The notes: generated from the letters alone by a model not told the origin. Positions 9,511 to 18,784 are shown, numbered from the stretch's first letter. The stretch is 64,000 nt of DNA from Leucothrix pacifica (GCF_003172875.1 NZ_QGKM01000076.1:1-64000), one strand, 5' to 3'. Translations and numbers: made by a program.

Positions 9511-9572
9511 GACTATTTCGCAGTGTATTGCTAAATAGTCTTGACTATTCCGCAATTCACTGCAAAATAGTC
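9511..9572. repeat. 62-bp palindrome in the leader of the AAA/DUF4143 gene
   Basis: Two 30-base units (9511-9540 and 9543-9572) are inverted copies of each other, matching at 26 of 30 positions across a 2-bp centre. Each unit also begins with GACTATT and ends with AATAGTC, so it is itself partly palindromic. The palindrome ends four bases before the ATG at 9577 and therefore covers the ribosome-binding region. It could act as a protein-binding operator, a translation-blocking hairpin, or the end of a mobile unit. Confidence 0.8.
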
Positions 9573-9576
9573 AATC

Positions 9577-10695
9577 ATGAAAAGAACTCAACAACCCCTT
9601 ATTAAGAAAGACTTATCACGTAAAATGGTCTTTCTGACCGGCCCCCGTCAGGTTGGAAAAACCAGCTTAGCCAAAGCCATCGCAGCAGATTACAAGTCAT
9701 CAGTCTATTTAAACTATGACAGCATGGCTGACCGGAAAATGATAATTGATATGGCTTGGCTACCTTCCACTGATTTGTTGATTCTTGATGAATTACATAA
9801 AATGCCAGAGTGGAAAAACTACCTTAAAGGTCTCTATGACACTAAAGTTGAACGACTACAGATTCTGGTCACTGGCAGCGCTCGTCTTGAAACCTTCCGC
9901 CAAAGCGGCGATTCACTAGCCGGACGTTTTTTCAGACATCGTCTAAATCCATTGTCATTAGCTGAAATTCCGGAGGAAGACGAACACACTTTGGACTTAT
10001 TAATGGAACGTGGGGGCTTTCCCGAAGCTTATTTAGCCGAGTCGTTGGCTGAGTCAAACCGCTGGCGTTTACAGTATATCGATGGCCTGATCCGTACCGA
10101 TATACTCGACTTTGAAAAAATCCACGACTTTCGTGCGATCCAACTCACCTTAGAACTGCTGCAAAACCGCGTAGGATCACCGCTCTCTTATTCGAGCTTA
10201 GCGCGTGATGTCAGTGTTTCCCCCAATACGATTAAACGCTATATCGAAATTTTTGAAGCTTTGTACATCATATTTCGGGTTACTCCTTATCATCGAAATA
10301 TCGCTCGCTCTTTACAGAAAGATGCCAAAATTTATTTCTATGATACGGGCATGGTGAAAGGTGATGATGGCGTCAGATTTGAGAATCTAGTCGCTATCAG
10401 CTTACTCAAACACCTGAATGCCATTGAGGACTATCAAGGCAAGCCGACAGCACTCCGGATGCTACGCACAAAAGAACAAAAGGAGATTGATTTTGTATTG
10501 GTGGTCGATGAAAAGCCGGTGCAAATGTTGGAGATAAAACTATCTGATCCCACCATCAGTCCGTCGTTACGCTATTTCTATGAAAAATATAATATACCGG
10601 CAGTACAGCTAGTGAAAAACCTGCGCCATGAACGAGCAGATAATGGAATCGAGGTACGACGTGCGCTTAACTACCTTGGCCAGCTTGAGTTGTGA
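9577..10695 (+). CDS. AAA ATPase with C-terminal DUF4143 domain
   Basis: 372 residues. Walker A GPRQVGKTS (about 21-29) and Walker B LLILDELHKMP (about 65-75) define the AAA_14 domain; sensor region LVTGSAR follows. A winged-helix segment lies about 205-235, with SYSSLARDVSVSPNTIKRY. The C-terminal DUF4143 domain has EIDFVL and a later EIKLSD, a PD-(D/E)xK-like pair of acidic motifs. Such proteins occur in many copies in some genomes, behave like mobile or horizontally moved genes, and have no established role. It is convergent with murB. The palindrome covering its leader is unusual. Confidence 0.85.
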   Translation: MKRTQQPLIKKDLSRKMVFLTGPRQVGKTSLAKAIAADYKSSVYLNYDSMADRKMIIDMAWLPSTDLLILDELHKMPEWKNYLKGLYDTKVERLQILVTGSARLETFRQSGDSLAGRFFRHRLNPLSLAEIPEEDEHTLDLLMERGGFPEAYLAESLAESNRWRLQYIDGLIRTDILDFEKIHDFRAIQLTLELLQNRVGSPLSYSSLARDVSVSPNTIKRYIEIFEALYIIFRVTPYHRNIARSLQKDAKIYFYDTGMVKGDDGVRFENLVAISLLKHLNAIEDYQGKPTALRMLRTKEQKEIDFVLVVDEKPVQMLEIKLSDPTISPSLRYFYEKYNIPAVQLVKNLRHERADNGIEVRRALNYLGQLEL

Positions 10696-10730
10696 ACACC
10701 AAATCTGTGAGTAGCCGCCACCAAGCTACT

Positions 10731-11762
10731 CTATGATCCAATCACCCGCGGCTCCGCCTCAAGCCAAACCCCAAACCGCTCCTCAACAGACTTCTGAATC
10801 CGCTCTGCCACCGCCCAAACCTCAGCACCACTAGCATCACCATGATTCACCAACACCAACGCATGCTTCTCATAAACACCAGCATCGCCATCCCGAAAAG
10901 CCTTCCATTCACACTGATCAATAAGCCAACCAGCCGAGGTTTTGATTAACCCATTGTTTCCCGCCACCGGATAGCCCGGAATACTCTCAAACCGCGCCTT
11001 CAACTCATGCCATTGCTCAATCGGCATTATCGGATTTTTGAAGAAACTCCCCGCATTACCAATCACTTTAGGATCTGGCAATTTACTCTGCCGAAGCGCA
11101 ATAACAGTATCGCTGATGAGTCGAGCACTCGGCTCCTGCCCTGCTATCGCCGAATCCACCCCAGCATAAGCCGTAATCCACTGCGCTTGTTTAGGCAGAC
11201 GAAATGTAACAGCGATAATCAACCACCGGTCCGGCTGCTGACTCTTAAAAAAGCTATCACGATAAGCAAATTGGCAATCTTCGACGCTAAATTCTCGGTG
11301 TTCTCCGGTCAGCAAATCAACAGCCTGCAATGACTGCATGCGATCGGCCAATTCCACCCCATAGGCACCAATATTCTGCATCGGTGCAGCGCCAACCGTT
11401 CCGGGAATCAGCGATAAATTCTCCAGTCCGGCATAGCCCTGATCAATCGTCCAACGTACAAACTCATGCCAGTTTTCACCGCCAGCGGCTTGCACATAAT
11501 AGGCATCATCATCTTCAGACACTTGTGTGCGACCTTTGAGATTGATCAATACCACCAAACCGTCATAGCCACTGCGAAACAACATATTGCTGCCGCCACC
11601 GAGTAACAAACAAGGCGTGTCAGTGTGCTCTGCGCGCCATTGAATCAGGGCATCCACATCTTCCGGCGCGTTAATTTTTGTAAAAAAACGAGCGGAAACA
11701 TCAATACCAAAGCTATTGAGTACTTTTAATGAGTAATTTTCTTGTATTTGCATGGGGCGCAT
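10731..11762 (-). CDS. murB: UDP-N-acetylenolpyruvoylglucosamine reductase
   Basis: 343 residues, the size of type I MurB of gammaproteobacteria. FAD-binding motifs LLLGGGSNMLF and SLIPGTVGAAPMQNIGAYG are present. The catalytic Ser region (GSFFKNP) and the C-terminal domain ending in LEAEPRVIG are intact. It reduces UDP-GlcNAc-enolpyruvate to UDP-MurNAc in peptidoglycan synthesis, in the cytoplasm. An in-frame ATG three codons downstream (11753) is an equally plausible start; neither has a clear ribosome site. It is divergent from argG across a 56-bp gap. Confidence 0.95.
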   Translation of the reverse strand: MRPMQIQENYSLKVLNSFGIDVSARFFTKINAPEDVDALIQWRAEHTDTPCLLLGGGSNMLFRSGYDGLVVLINLKGRTQVSEDDDAYYVQAAGGENWHEFVRWTIDQGYAGLENLSLIPGTVGAAPMQNIGAYGVELADRMQSLQAVDLLTGEHREFSVEDCQFAYRDSFFKSQQPDRWLIIAVTFRLPKQAQWITAYAGVDSAIAGQEPSARLISDTVIALRQSKLPDPKVIGNAGSFFKNPIMPIEQWHELKARFESIPGYPVAGNNGLIKTSAGWLIDQCEWKAFRDGDAGVYEKHALVLVNHGDASGAEVWAVAERIQKSVEERFGVWLEAEPRVIGS

Positions 11763-11778
11763 TTTACAGAATTAAGCG

Positions 11779-11784
11779 TATAAT
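11779..11784 (+). promoter_or_regulatory. candidate -10 box for argG
   Basis: A perfect TATAAT lies 34 bp before the argG ATG, in the short gap divergent from murB. No good -35 hexamer is seen 16-18 bp upstream, so the call rests on the -10 box and position only. Confidence 0.45.
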
Positions 11785-11818
11785 ACCCCTCTTTTGAACA
11801 CCTCAGGCTGTAATTAAT

Positions 11819-13036
11819 ATGTCTCACTCTGTCAACAAAGTCGTACTCGCCTACTCCGGCGGACTCGATACCTCAATCATCGCTAAGTGGCTTTCTGATA
11901 CTTATGGCTGCGAAGTCGTTACGTTCACCGCTGACATCGGACAGGGTGAAGAAGTTGAACCAGCTCGCGCTAAGGCGCAGGCGATGGGCATCAAAGAAAT
12001 CTACATCGAAGATCTGCGCGAAGAGTTTGTTCGTGATTACGTTTTCCCGATGTTCCGTGCCAACACAATTTATGAAGGTGAATACCTGCTAGGTACGTCG
12101 ATCGCTCGCCCTTTGATTGCTAAGCGTTTGATTGAAATCGCTAATGAGACCGGTGCAGATGCAATCTCTCACGGTGCGACCGGTAAAGGTAATGATCAGG
12201 TACGTTTTGAGCTGGGCGCATACGCGCTTAAGCCAGGTGTACAAGTGATTGCGCCTTGGCGTGAATGGGATCTGAACTCTCGTGAATCATTAATGAACTA
12301 CGCTGAAAAGCATGGCATCCCCATCGATTACCAAAAGCAGGCAACAAAGTCTCCTTACTCAATGGATGCGAATTTGCTGCACATCTCTTACGAGGGTGGC
12401 ATTCTGGAAGATCCTTGGGCAGAAGCAGAAGAAGAAATGTGGCGCTGGTCAGTGTCTCCTGAAAATGCACCAGACACACCAACTTACATTGAACTGACCT
12501 ATGAAAATGGTGACCCGGTTGCACTAGACGGTGAGCGTTTATCACCTGCAACTATGTTGGAAACTCTAAACAAAATCGGTGGTGATAACGGTGTTGGTCG
12601 TTTGGATATCGTTGAGAATCGTTACGTCGGCATGAAGTCACGCGGTTGTTACGAGACACCGGGCGGCACCATCATGATGAAAGGTCACCGTGCCATTGAG
12701 TCTTTGACATTAGATCGTGAAGTCGCTCACTTGAAAGACGCGCTGATGCCAAAATATGCAGAGATGATTTACAACGGCTATTGGTGGAGTCCTGAGCGTG
12801 AAATGATGCAGAAAATGATTGATGCATCACAAGAACACGTTAACGGTAAAGTACGCCTGAAGCTGTACAAAGGTGCTGTAACAGCGGTTGGCCGTAGCTC
12901 TGAAAAAGACAGCCTGTTTGATGAGAAGATCGCGACGTTTGAAGATGACGAAGGTTCTTACAATCAGGCAGATGCAGAAGGCTTCATCAAACTGAATGCA
13001 CTACGTTTACGCATTGCTGCAGGTCGTAAAGGCTAA
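11819..13036 (+). CDS. argG: argininosuccinate synthase
   Basis: 405 residues, the normal length for the short-form enzyme. The ATP pyrophosphatase P-loop AYSGGLDTS is at residues 11-19. The conserved [15 protein letters not shown] segment, the [11 protein letters not shown] segment and ETPGG are present. It joins citrulline and aspartate using ATP in arginine synthesis. Followed after 3 bp by slyX. Codon usage looks like that of a well-expressed housekeeping gene. Confidence 0.97.
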   Translation: MSHSVNKVVLAYSGGLDTSIIAKWLSDTYGCEVVTFTADIGQGEEVEPARAKAQAMGIKEIYIEDLREEFVRDYVFPMFRANTIYEGEYLLGTSIARPLIAKRLIEIANETGADAISHGATGKGNDQVRFELGAYALKPGVQVIAPWREWDLNSRESLMNYAEKHGIPIDYQKQATKSPYSMDANLLHISYEGGILEDPWAEAEEEMWRWSVSPENAPDTPTYIELTYENGDPVALDGERLSPATMLETLNKIGGDNGVGRLDIVENRYVGMKSRGCYETPGGTIMMKGHRAIESLTLDREVAHLKDALMPKYAEMIYNGYWWSPEREMMQKMIDASQEHVNGKVRLKLYKGAVTAVGRSSEKDSLFDEKIATFEDDEGSYNQADAEGFIKLNALRLRIAAGRKG

Positions 13037-13039
13037 TTC

Positions 13040-13249
13040 ATGAGTCTTGAAGACCGCATTACTAACCTCGAAATCCTGCTCACCCAGCAGGATGACGTGG
13101 TGGATACACTAAACCGACTGGTTCACGATCAACGTTTACAAGTTGAGGCTTTACAGCAGCAAGTGAAGCGTTTAGAAGAAAAGCTCGGTAATAGCGGTGG
13201 TAGCAATATGGCGTCTGAAAAAGACGAAACGCCACCCCCGCATTACTGA
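13040..13249 (+). CDS. slyX: SlyX family coiled-coil protein
   Basis: 69 residues. The N-terminal heptad pattern (LEDRITNLEILLTQQDD) and the C-terminal PPPHY are the marks of SlyX. The protein is a predicted short coiled coil of unknown role. It starts 3 bp after argG, and its TGA shares one base with the ATG of rsmJ, so all three genes may form one transcript. Confidence 0.88.
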   Translation: MSLEDRITNLEILLTQQDDVVDTLNRLVHDQRLQVEALQQQVKRLEEKLGNSGGSNMASEKDETPPPHY

Positions 13250-14034
13250 TGGAAAAGCAAGTAACATTGGCGGTTAGTGGGCATGATGAGTGCCCACCCG
13301 CCGATTTAGAACAGCTCTCCAAACTACTGCGTTGCCCACTTTATACAGCGGCAAGCGATGCAGAATACGTCCTCCATAAAAGCCCTACCCGGCTTGAATT
13401 ATTTAACCCAAAGCAACCCAATACCAAGGCGATCTTTGCTGATTTTGTTGAAGGCAAAGTGCGCCATAGACGTTTGTATGGTGGTGGCAAAGGGCAAGAT
13501 TTATCTAAGGCACTTGGCCTACAGAAATTCCCAAATGCAACGATTATTGATGCCACTGCTGGCTTAGGGAGTGACTCGTTTGTGATGGCGACGTTGGGTT
13601 GTAATGTAACGATGTTAGAGCGTAATCCTGTTGTGCAGCTATTGCTGAGTGATGCGCTAGCACGTGCCGATAGTAGTGACGATTCAGAGGTTGAGGAGAT
13701 TTCAGCACGTATGCGCCTTGTTCAGCAGCCTTCGATTGAGTATCTCACAGCACTTGAGCCTGAAGATTACCCGCAGCTTATTTACTTAGACCCGATGTTT
13801 CCTGAGCGTGGTAAACAAGCACAAGTGAAGAAGGAAATGCGCTTCTTTCATGATGTGGTTGGGGATGATAATGATAGTCCGGAACTATTGGATATTGCTA
13901 TACAGCGAGCGGTTGAGCGGATTATTGTTAAGCGTCCGTTACGTGCTGAGACGCTGAATGATCGTAAGCCTGACTTTAAGATTAAGGGTAAGACGATTCG
14001 GTATGATGTTTATTTGGGTACGAGGCATAACTGA
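13249..14034 (+). CDS. rsmJ: 16S rRNA (guanine1516-N2)-methyltransferase
   Basis: 261 residues. The SAM-binding motif IDATAGLGSDSFVMA, the acidic end of strand 2 (MLERNPV) and the catalytic motif YLDPMFPER are the hallmarks of RsmJ (YhiQ). It methylates G1516 of 16S rRNA. It starts in a one-base overlap with slyX. Confidence 0.92.
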   Translation: MEKQVTLAVSGHDECPPADLEQLSKLLRCPLYTAASDAEYVLHKSPTRLELFNPKQPNTKAIFADFVEGKVRHRRLYGGGKGQDLSKALGLQKFPNATIIDATAGLGSDSFVMATLGCNVTMLERNPVVQLLLSDALARADSSDDSEVEEISARMRLVQQPSIEYLTALEPEDYPQLIYLDPMFPERGKQAQVKKEMRFFHDVVGDDNDSPELLDIAIQRAVERIIVKRPLRAETLNDRKPDFKIKGKTIRYDVYLGTRHN

Positions 14035-14250
14035 CCAAATCAGCATTAATCAAATCTTTAGCAAACAACAGTAAACACTTAATTACAAAAGCTTTGTGTT
14101 TTGTCTCCTCCAACCCCTTTAAAACCACCTCTTACAAACACCAATCAGTCCTTCCAACTGCCTATTCAAACAGCTAATCCTTGCGACACTACCCTATAAC
14201 TCTGTTGCGTCTCATATTGACAGCAAGAATCAAGGAATGGATATGGAATA

Positions 14251-14658
14251 ATGAAGGGATTCAGCTACTCAAAGCTACTACTGCTAAGCAGTCTTAATGC
14301 CGGCAGCCAGGCACAGCCACCTGCGGAGATTAAATTAGCACTGACACAACTCACTGGCCAGCAATGTGAAAGCGCCACATTTAGCGAAAGAAAAACGCTA
14401 CCAGGCGACTGTATTACCTACCGTATTAAGGTCGAGAACGTGGGTGGCAAAGACGCCCGCAATGTGGAGGTTTCAGGCCTAATACCAAAGCACACGATCC
14501 TTCGCAGCAATTTTCGTGATGTGGCCACTCAGGAAAAACTAAACACTGTCGTTGAACAAAAAGCGGACGGTACGCGAGTGATTAAGACTACCCTTGGCTC
14601 ACTACCCTCAAAAGGAAACAGCACCGTTATTTTAGAGTATTCTGTTATGGTTTTGTGA
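14251..14658 (+). CDS. small secreted protein with DUF11-type repeat domain
   Basis: 135 residues. The N-terminus (MKGFSYSKLLLLSSLNAGSQAQ) looks like a short signal peptide. The rest resembles one DUF11 conserved-repeat domain, an Ig-like beta fold: GDCITYRIKVENVGGKDARNVEVSG-like strands and a final LEYSV. Two cysteines in the first half could form a disulfide. The 216 bp upstream hold no other gene. Convergent with the response regulator. Function unknown; a surface or periplasmic role is inferred. Confidence 0.65.
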   Translation: MKGFSYSKLLLLSSLNAGSQAQPPAEIKLALTQLTGQQCESATFSERKTLPGDCITYRIKVENVGGKDARNVEVSGLIPKHTILRSNFRDVATQEKLNTVVEQKADGTRVIKTTLGSLPSKGNSTVILEYSVMVL

Positions 14659-14664
14659 CCTCAA

Positions 14665-15333
14665 TCACAAACCATGTGGCGCACTTTTCTTAAGCCCATA
14701 CTCAACCGCCATAACAGCAGCAGTAATCCGCGAACTAATCTCCAGTTTTCGAAGAATCGCCTTTACATGCAACTTCACGGTACCGTCAGAAATCCCCAAA
14801 TTCCGTGCAATGACTTTATTACTTTGCCCTTCTGCAAGGTGTAACAAAATCTCATATTCACGTGGTGTCAGACACTCAAAGGGGTTCGGTTTTTGCGGGG
14901 CCTGCGCTTGCTTGGTACCCTGAACGGCACTAGCCAGAACGGGCGCAAGATCAGACGCGACAACCGTTTTACCATTAATAATTTCACCAATCGCAACCAC
15001 CAGCTCATCCGGTTCCATATCTTTCATCAGGTAGCCTTGAGCACCTAACTGCAGTGCACCAACAAGGTCTTCCTCATCACTGCTTGTGGTCAGCATCGCA
15101 ACCGGCAAATCAGGCTTGGCTTGCTTGATCATTTTCAATACGCTGAGACCATTCATTTCAGGCATCCGCATATCCAGCAACACGATATCCAACTCTTTTT
15201 CAGATACCAGCTTAATACCATCGTTGCCACTTGCAACCGATGCGACAACTTCGATGCCTCTGCGCTTTAACAGGTCCTCAAGACCAGCACGGAATAAAGT
15301 ATGATCATCAATCAATAAGACTTGTTGTTTCAT
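14665..15333 (-). CDS. NarL/LuxR-type response regulator
   Basis: 222 residues. The receiver domain (1-120) has the acidic pocket DD at 9-10, phospho-acceptor Asp54 in LLDMRMPEM, and Lys in GYLMKDMEP. The C-terminal LuxR-type helix-turn-helix (about 155-215) contains LTPREYEILLHLAEG and NLGISDGTVKLHVKAI. It resembles NarL and NarP. It starts 4 bp after the NarX-like kinase at the 3' end of the dsr operon, so sulfur-oxidation genes are plausible targets. That target is inference. Confidence 0.88.
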   Translation of the reverse strand: MKQQVLLIDDHTLFRAGLEDLLKRRGIEVVASVASGNDGIKLVSEKELDIVLLDMRMPEMNGLSVLKMIKQAKPDLPVAMLTTSSDEEDLVGALQLGAQGYLMKDMEPDELVVAIGEIINGKTVVASDLAPVLASAVQGTKQAQAPQKPNPFECLTPREYEILLHLAEGQSNKVIARNLGISDGTVKLHVKAILRKLEISSRITAAVMAVEYGLKKSAPHGL

Positions 15334-15337
15334 CGTA

Positions 15338-16966
15338 TTAGCTTCCTGAAGGTTTGGGTGAGGCAGTGTCTGCTACCGGCACCTTAAAATTCAATTGTAG
15401 TAACAGGCCTTCGCCATCTGAGTCGAACTGCAACTCGCCATTTAAACGCTCCGCACGCTCTTTCATCACTGATAAACCGATGTGCTCACCAGTCTCTGCG
15501 TTCGGGCCGGGACGATCATCTGAGAGCCCTTCCCCATCATCTTCAATCAGAATACTGCACTCACCATCTTCTGAGCTATACATGAGAATTCGCACAGTCT
15601 CTGAACCACTGTGTTTGCGGATATTCGCCAAGGCTTCCTGCACAATTCTGATAACTTCAATCTCTGCATCACGCGACAGGTCTTTTAAGTCCCAATTGTG
15701 ATAGAAAAACACATCAAAGCCCGTATCACGGCGGTAACGCTCGACTATTCGTTCTACAGCCCTTAAGACACCCTTGCCGTCAATTGGTGCTCTAAAGTGG
15801 GTAATTAAGCTGCGTAATTCGGCATAAGCATCATCAATACCACCTTCCAGTCCTTCCAGCTCCTGCCAAAGCACTTCCTCATCACCTCTTCTCAACGAAT
15901 CATCAAACAGACGCACTTTATAACGCAAGCTAGCCAAGGTCTGAGCCAAGGAATCGTGCAATTCATGCGCCATTCGTGTGCGCTCCTGAATGACAGATAA
16001 CAAGCGTGAATTTTCTTCGACACCAGCTTGCTCAATGGCCATCCCAAGATGCTTTCCAATACTTTGCAGTAATGCATCTTCATCGGTAATACTGGATTCA
16101 AGTTCACCACCACGCGGTACAAACAAGTTGTAAACACCAATCGATTTGCCTTGATAACGTAATGGGATTGCCAACATTTCACAGTCCTCTGACTCGCTAA
16201 AGTCGGTGCTCTCCGTCAGACTGCATTGTGGCATTTCTGTGAGACGGCTTACGCAATTATCCGCAAAGCTTTTGACACAGACACACTGCTCGTTTTCTAA
16301 TGACCAATGTACATCACTAAGCATCGGGCCTAGGCCAATACTTGCGACCAAACGTAAGCTATCGTCTTTGTCCAACAGGCGAACAGCTGCTGCCTTAGCA
16401 TTCGTTACTCCCTGAATAGTTTGCAAAAAACGCTGCAATAAATCATCCAAATCGGACGAGCTGTTTATGCAATCCGCCACATCATAAAGCACACTGAGAT
16501 GGTATTTTTTCTCCGCCAGATACGTTTCCTGTTGCTCAACATACAGACGTTGTTGTTCGGCCATACCCTCATAGTCAGAAGAAATCACATTGATATGTTG
16601 GCGAATACCTTTTGAAGGACAGTAATCCGTATGAAAAGGCATTCGGACCGACAAATCGCCATTCAACAGACTCGTCGCCCAGTCAGATAAATCGTTGGAA
16701 AGCCGGTTAAACTCCTGCCACATCCAGTACAGCATTAAAAACATGCCCGCACCTGCCGCCAGCCATAACACACTCATTACTGCAGGTAACCACACGGGAT
16801 GTTTACCGGACGCCATGATCCAAAAGTAAATCACCCCCATCGTCACGAATAACAGCAATAGCATCAGCAATACTACGACTGCCCTTTTTGGCACTTTGAT
16901 ACTCGGCTTGGTGAGCTTTAGGCCACTCGCCAAACTATTGTCTGTATCCGATTCGATGGTTGACAT
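15338..16966 (-). CDS. NarX-like sensor histidine kinase without a periplasmic sensor domain
   Basis: 542 residues. Two membrane helices (about 28-51 and 57-83) are joined by only a few residues, so the large periplasmic nitrate-binding domain of true NarX is absent. A HAMP-like linker, a GAF domain (about 180-310), a HisKA_3 dimerisation helix with HELHDSLAQT (His near 335) and an HATPase_c domain with GxGL-type loops follow. Input is therefore likely cytoplasmic, through the GAF domain or the membrane. It lies 10 bp after dsrR and 4 bp before the regulator. Signal unknown. Confidence 0.85.
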   Translation of the reverse strand: MSTIESDTDNSLASGLKLTKPSIKVPKRAVVVLLMLLLLFVTMGVIYFWIMASGKHPVWLPAVMSVLWLAAGAGMFLMLYWMWQEFNRLSNDLSDWATSLLNGDLSVRMPFHTDYCPSKGIRQHINVISSDYEGMAEQQRLYVEQQETYLAEKKYHLSVLYDVADCINSSSDLDDLLQRFLQTIQGVTNAKAAAVRLLDKDDSLRLVASIGLGPMLSDVHWSLENEQCVCVKSFADNCVSRLTEMPQCSLTESTDFSESEDCEMLAIPLRYQGKSIGVYNLFVPRGGELESSITDEDALLQSIGKHLGMAIEQAGVEENSRLLSVIQERTRMAHELHDSLAQTLASLRYKVRLFDDSLRRGDEEVLWQELEGLEGGIDDAYAELRSLITHFRAPIDGKGVLRAVERIVERYRRDTGFDVFFYHNWDLKDLSRDAEIEVIRIVQEALANIRKHSGSETVRILMYSSEDGECSILIEDDGEGLSDDRPGPNAETGEHIGLSVMKERAERLNGELQFDSDGEGLLLQLNFKVPVADTASPKPSGS

Positions 16967-16976
16967 AACTACCTCA

Positions 16977-17303
16977 TCAATCGTTGCTGGATTGCGCAGG
17001 TGGTCGGTAATTGGGGTCGTTAGGATTGATAAAGATAAACTCTAATGTACCCTCAATTTCAACGTAATCCAGCGTCATACCTTTTGCCAGAGGTGCACTA
17101 TTTTGATCAACAATCAACAATACACCTTGACTCTGCAATTGCTCATCAGTGGGGTCTACCTTGTCATCAAAGCCCATTTGGTAATGAAATGAACCACCCG
17201 GTCCATTCGGGTGAACAGCAATGCGTAGTGGCAACCCCATCGCGCCCGACTCTTCAATCGAGCGCATCACTTGTTGCGCAGCAGCTTTACTTACTGTAAT
17301 CAT
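16977..17303 (-). CDS. dsrR: DsrR, IscA-like protein lacking the metal-binding cysteines
   Basis: 108 residues with the A-type Fe-S carrier fold signature: ITVSKAAAQQV start, FHYQMGFD, YVEIEGTLEFIFINPN. There is no cysteine at all, so the three ligands of IscA (one central, two C-terminal) are missing. This matches what is known of DsrR from Allochromatium vinosum, an IscA-like protein without Fe-S function that affects dsr expression. Its ATG overlaps the dsrN stop (ATGA), with a strong GGAGGG inside the dsrN end. Confidence 0.88.
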   Translation of the reverse strand: MITVSKAAAQQVMRSIEESGAMGLPLRIAVHPNGPGGSFHYQMGFDDKVDPTDEQLQSQGVLLIVDQNSAPLAKGMTLDYVEIEGTLEFIFINPNDPNYRPPAQSSND

Positions 17304-18700
17304 AAAATCCCTCCACCGGGTTGATGATCCGGCTTTCTATGCTGTTTAACAAAGGCCACAAATCGCCTGGCCCAATGGTGCTGTTCGGTGTCTCTGAGAT
17401 GAGAATAGGAGGCCAGTAAATTCTTGTAAACCCAGCCGTCTTCCTCTCCGGTAATACCCTTTCCCCGCCGTACTTTATAAGCAAATTTACCCTGCTGTTT
17501 TAACTCTTCAAGACAGGAGTAGTGAAACTCATGAGCACCGATAATCGACGTTCCCGCTCCACCCGGCCAAGGCATAGCAGCAGTCTCTTCCAGCTTAACA
17601 TAGCCCCGCCCCTGCGGCTTGACGTGCATCACAGCATCTGCAGGAATAACCCCGACCATGTCTGCCATTTGCTCACCCCAAATCAAGCGTTTTGACAGAT
17701 ACATCAGGCCGCCGCACTCCGCATATGTCGGCAAGCCTGCTTCAATGGCCTGACGGATCGACTCACGCATCCGCACATTTTTTCCCAACTCCTGCATATG
17801 CGTTTCCGGGAAACCACCCCCGATAAATAATCCGTCAATATCAGGCAATTTACTATCTTCCAGGGTATTCACCGGAATTAACTCTGCACCTGCCATCTGC
17901 AACGCATGAAGGTCACTTTGATAATAAAAGCTAAACGCTCTGTCCTGACAAATACCAATCCGCACCGTGCAATTCGGTACATCAGGGACCGGCATGGCAG
18001 GAAAAGTTGGTAATTCACCTCCCTGCTTTGCAATTGCCAAACACGCCTCTAAATCAACTTGATCCGCAACCTGTCGGCCAATGGCCTGAATAATTGCAGC
18101 GGATTGTTTGTTTTCATTACTGGGCATTAAACCCAAGTGGCGCTCAGTCAGCTCCATGTCTTTATGCCGGTTTACCACGCCCAATACGGGTATATCCGTG
18201 TATTCTTCAGCAACACTTCTAAGCTTAGCGGCATGTCTTGCACCACCTGCCAGATTGAAGATCACTCCTGCAATGTTTATCTCAGGATCAAACTGTTGGT
18301 AGCCTAACAGTAATGGCGCTATACCGCGGGATACACCACGCGTATCAATCACCAACACAACCGGGGACTTCAGTAATTTTGCCATGCCCGCATTGGAGTC
18401 GCTACCATCCATTGACATGCCGTCATAAAGACCTTTATTACCCTCTATTACTGTGATGTCAGCATCGACGCGACGCTGCTGAAATACCCGCAGTATTTCT
18501 TCATGCGCCATGGTATTAAAGTCAAGATTGCAGGCACAACGCTGACTTGCCTGAGACAGCCAAAGAGGATCAATATAATCCGGACCTTTCTTATAAGGCT
18601 GTACAACTAAACCACTTTGATGGAATGCGGCGCACAGCCCAATGGATAGAGTTGTTTTCCCTGAGGACTTGTGTGCAGCGGAGATATACAGGTGTGACAT
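17300..18700 (-). CDS. dsrN: DsrN, sirohaem amidase (cobyrinic acid a,c-diamide synthase family)
   Basis: 466 residues from the ATG at 18700; an ATG four codons earlier is also in frame. The dethiobiotin synthetase-like P-loop is SAAHKSSGKTTL. The C-terminal class I amidotransferase domain carries the nucleophile Cys in YAECGGLMYLS and the GGGFPETH loop. In the dsr context this CobB/CbiA-type enzyme makes the amidated sirohaem cofactor of DsrAB, using glutamine and ATP. An intrinsic terminator lies just upstream, so expression may be reduced relative to dsrA-P. Confidence 0.9.
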   Translation of the reverse strand: MSHLYISAAHKSSGKTTLSIGLCAAFHQSGLVVQPYKKGPDYIDPLWLSQASQRCACNLDFNTMAHEEILRVFQQRRVDADITVIEGNKGLYDGMSMDGSDSNAGMAKLLKSPVVLVIDTRGVSRGIAPLLLGYQQFDPEINIAGVIFNLAGGARHAAKLRSVAEEYTDIPVLGVVNRHKDMELTERHLGLMPSNENKQSAAIIQAIGRQVADQVDLEACLAIAKQGGELPTFPAMPVPDVPNCTVRIGICQDRAFSFYYQSDLHALQMAGAELIPVNTLEDSKLPDIDGLFIGGGFPETHMQELGKNVRMRESIRQAIEAGLPTYAECGGLMYLSKRLIWGEQMADMVGVIPADAVMHVKPQGRGYVKLEETAAMPWPGGAGTSIIGAHEFHYSCLEELKQQGKFAYKVRRGKGITGEEDGWVYKNLLASYSHLRDTEQHHWARRFVAFVKQHRKPDHQPGGGIL

Positions 18701-18724
18701 TAGCGACTCCACCTTATTTCAGAC

Positions 18725-18752
18725 AAAAAAGCCGACAGTAAGAGCCGGCTTA
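18725..18752 (-). terminator. intrinsic terminator or attenuator between dsrP and dsrN
   Basis: Read on the minus strand, an 8-bp stem with one G-U pair and a 7-nt loop is followed by a run of six T residues. It starts 32 bp after the dsrP stop and ends 24 bp before the chosen dsrN start. Confidence 0.8.
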
Positions 18753-18784
18753 AAACACAACGAGAAGAAGATGTTGCGTTTGTT

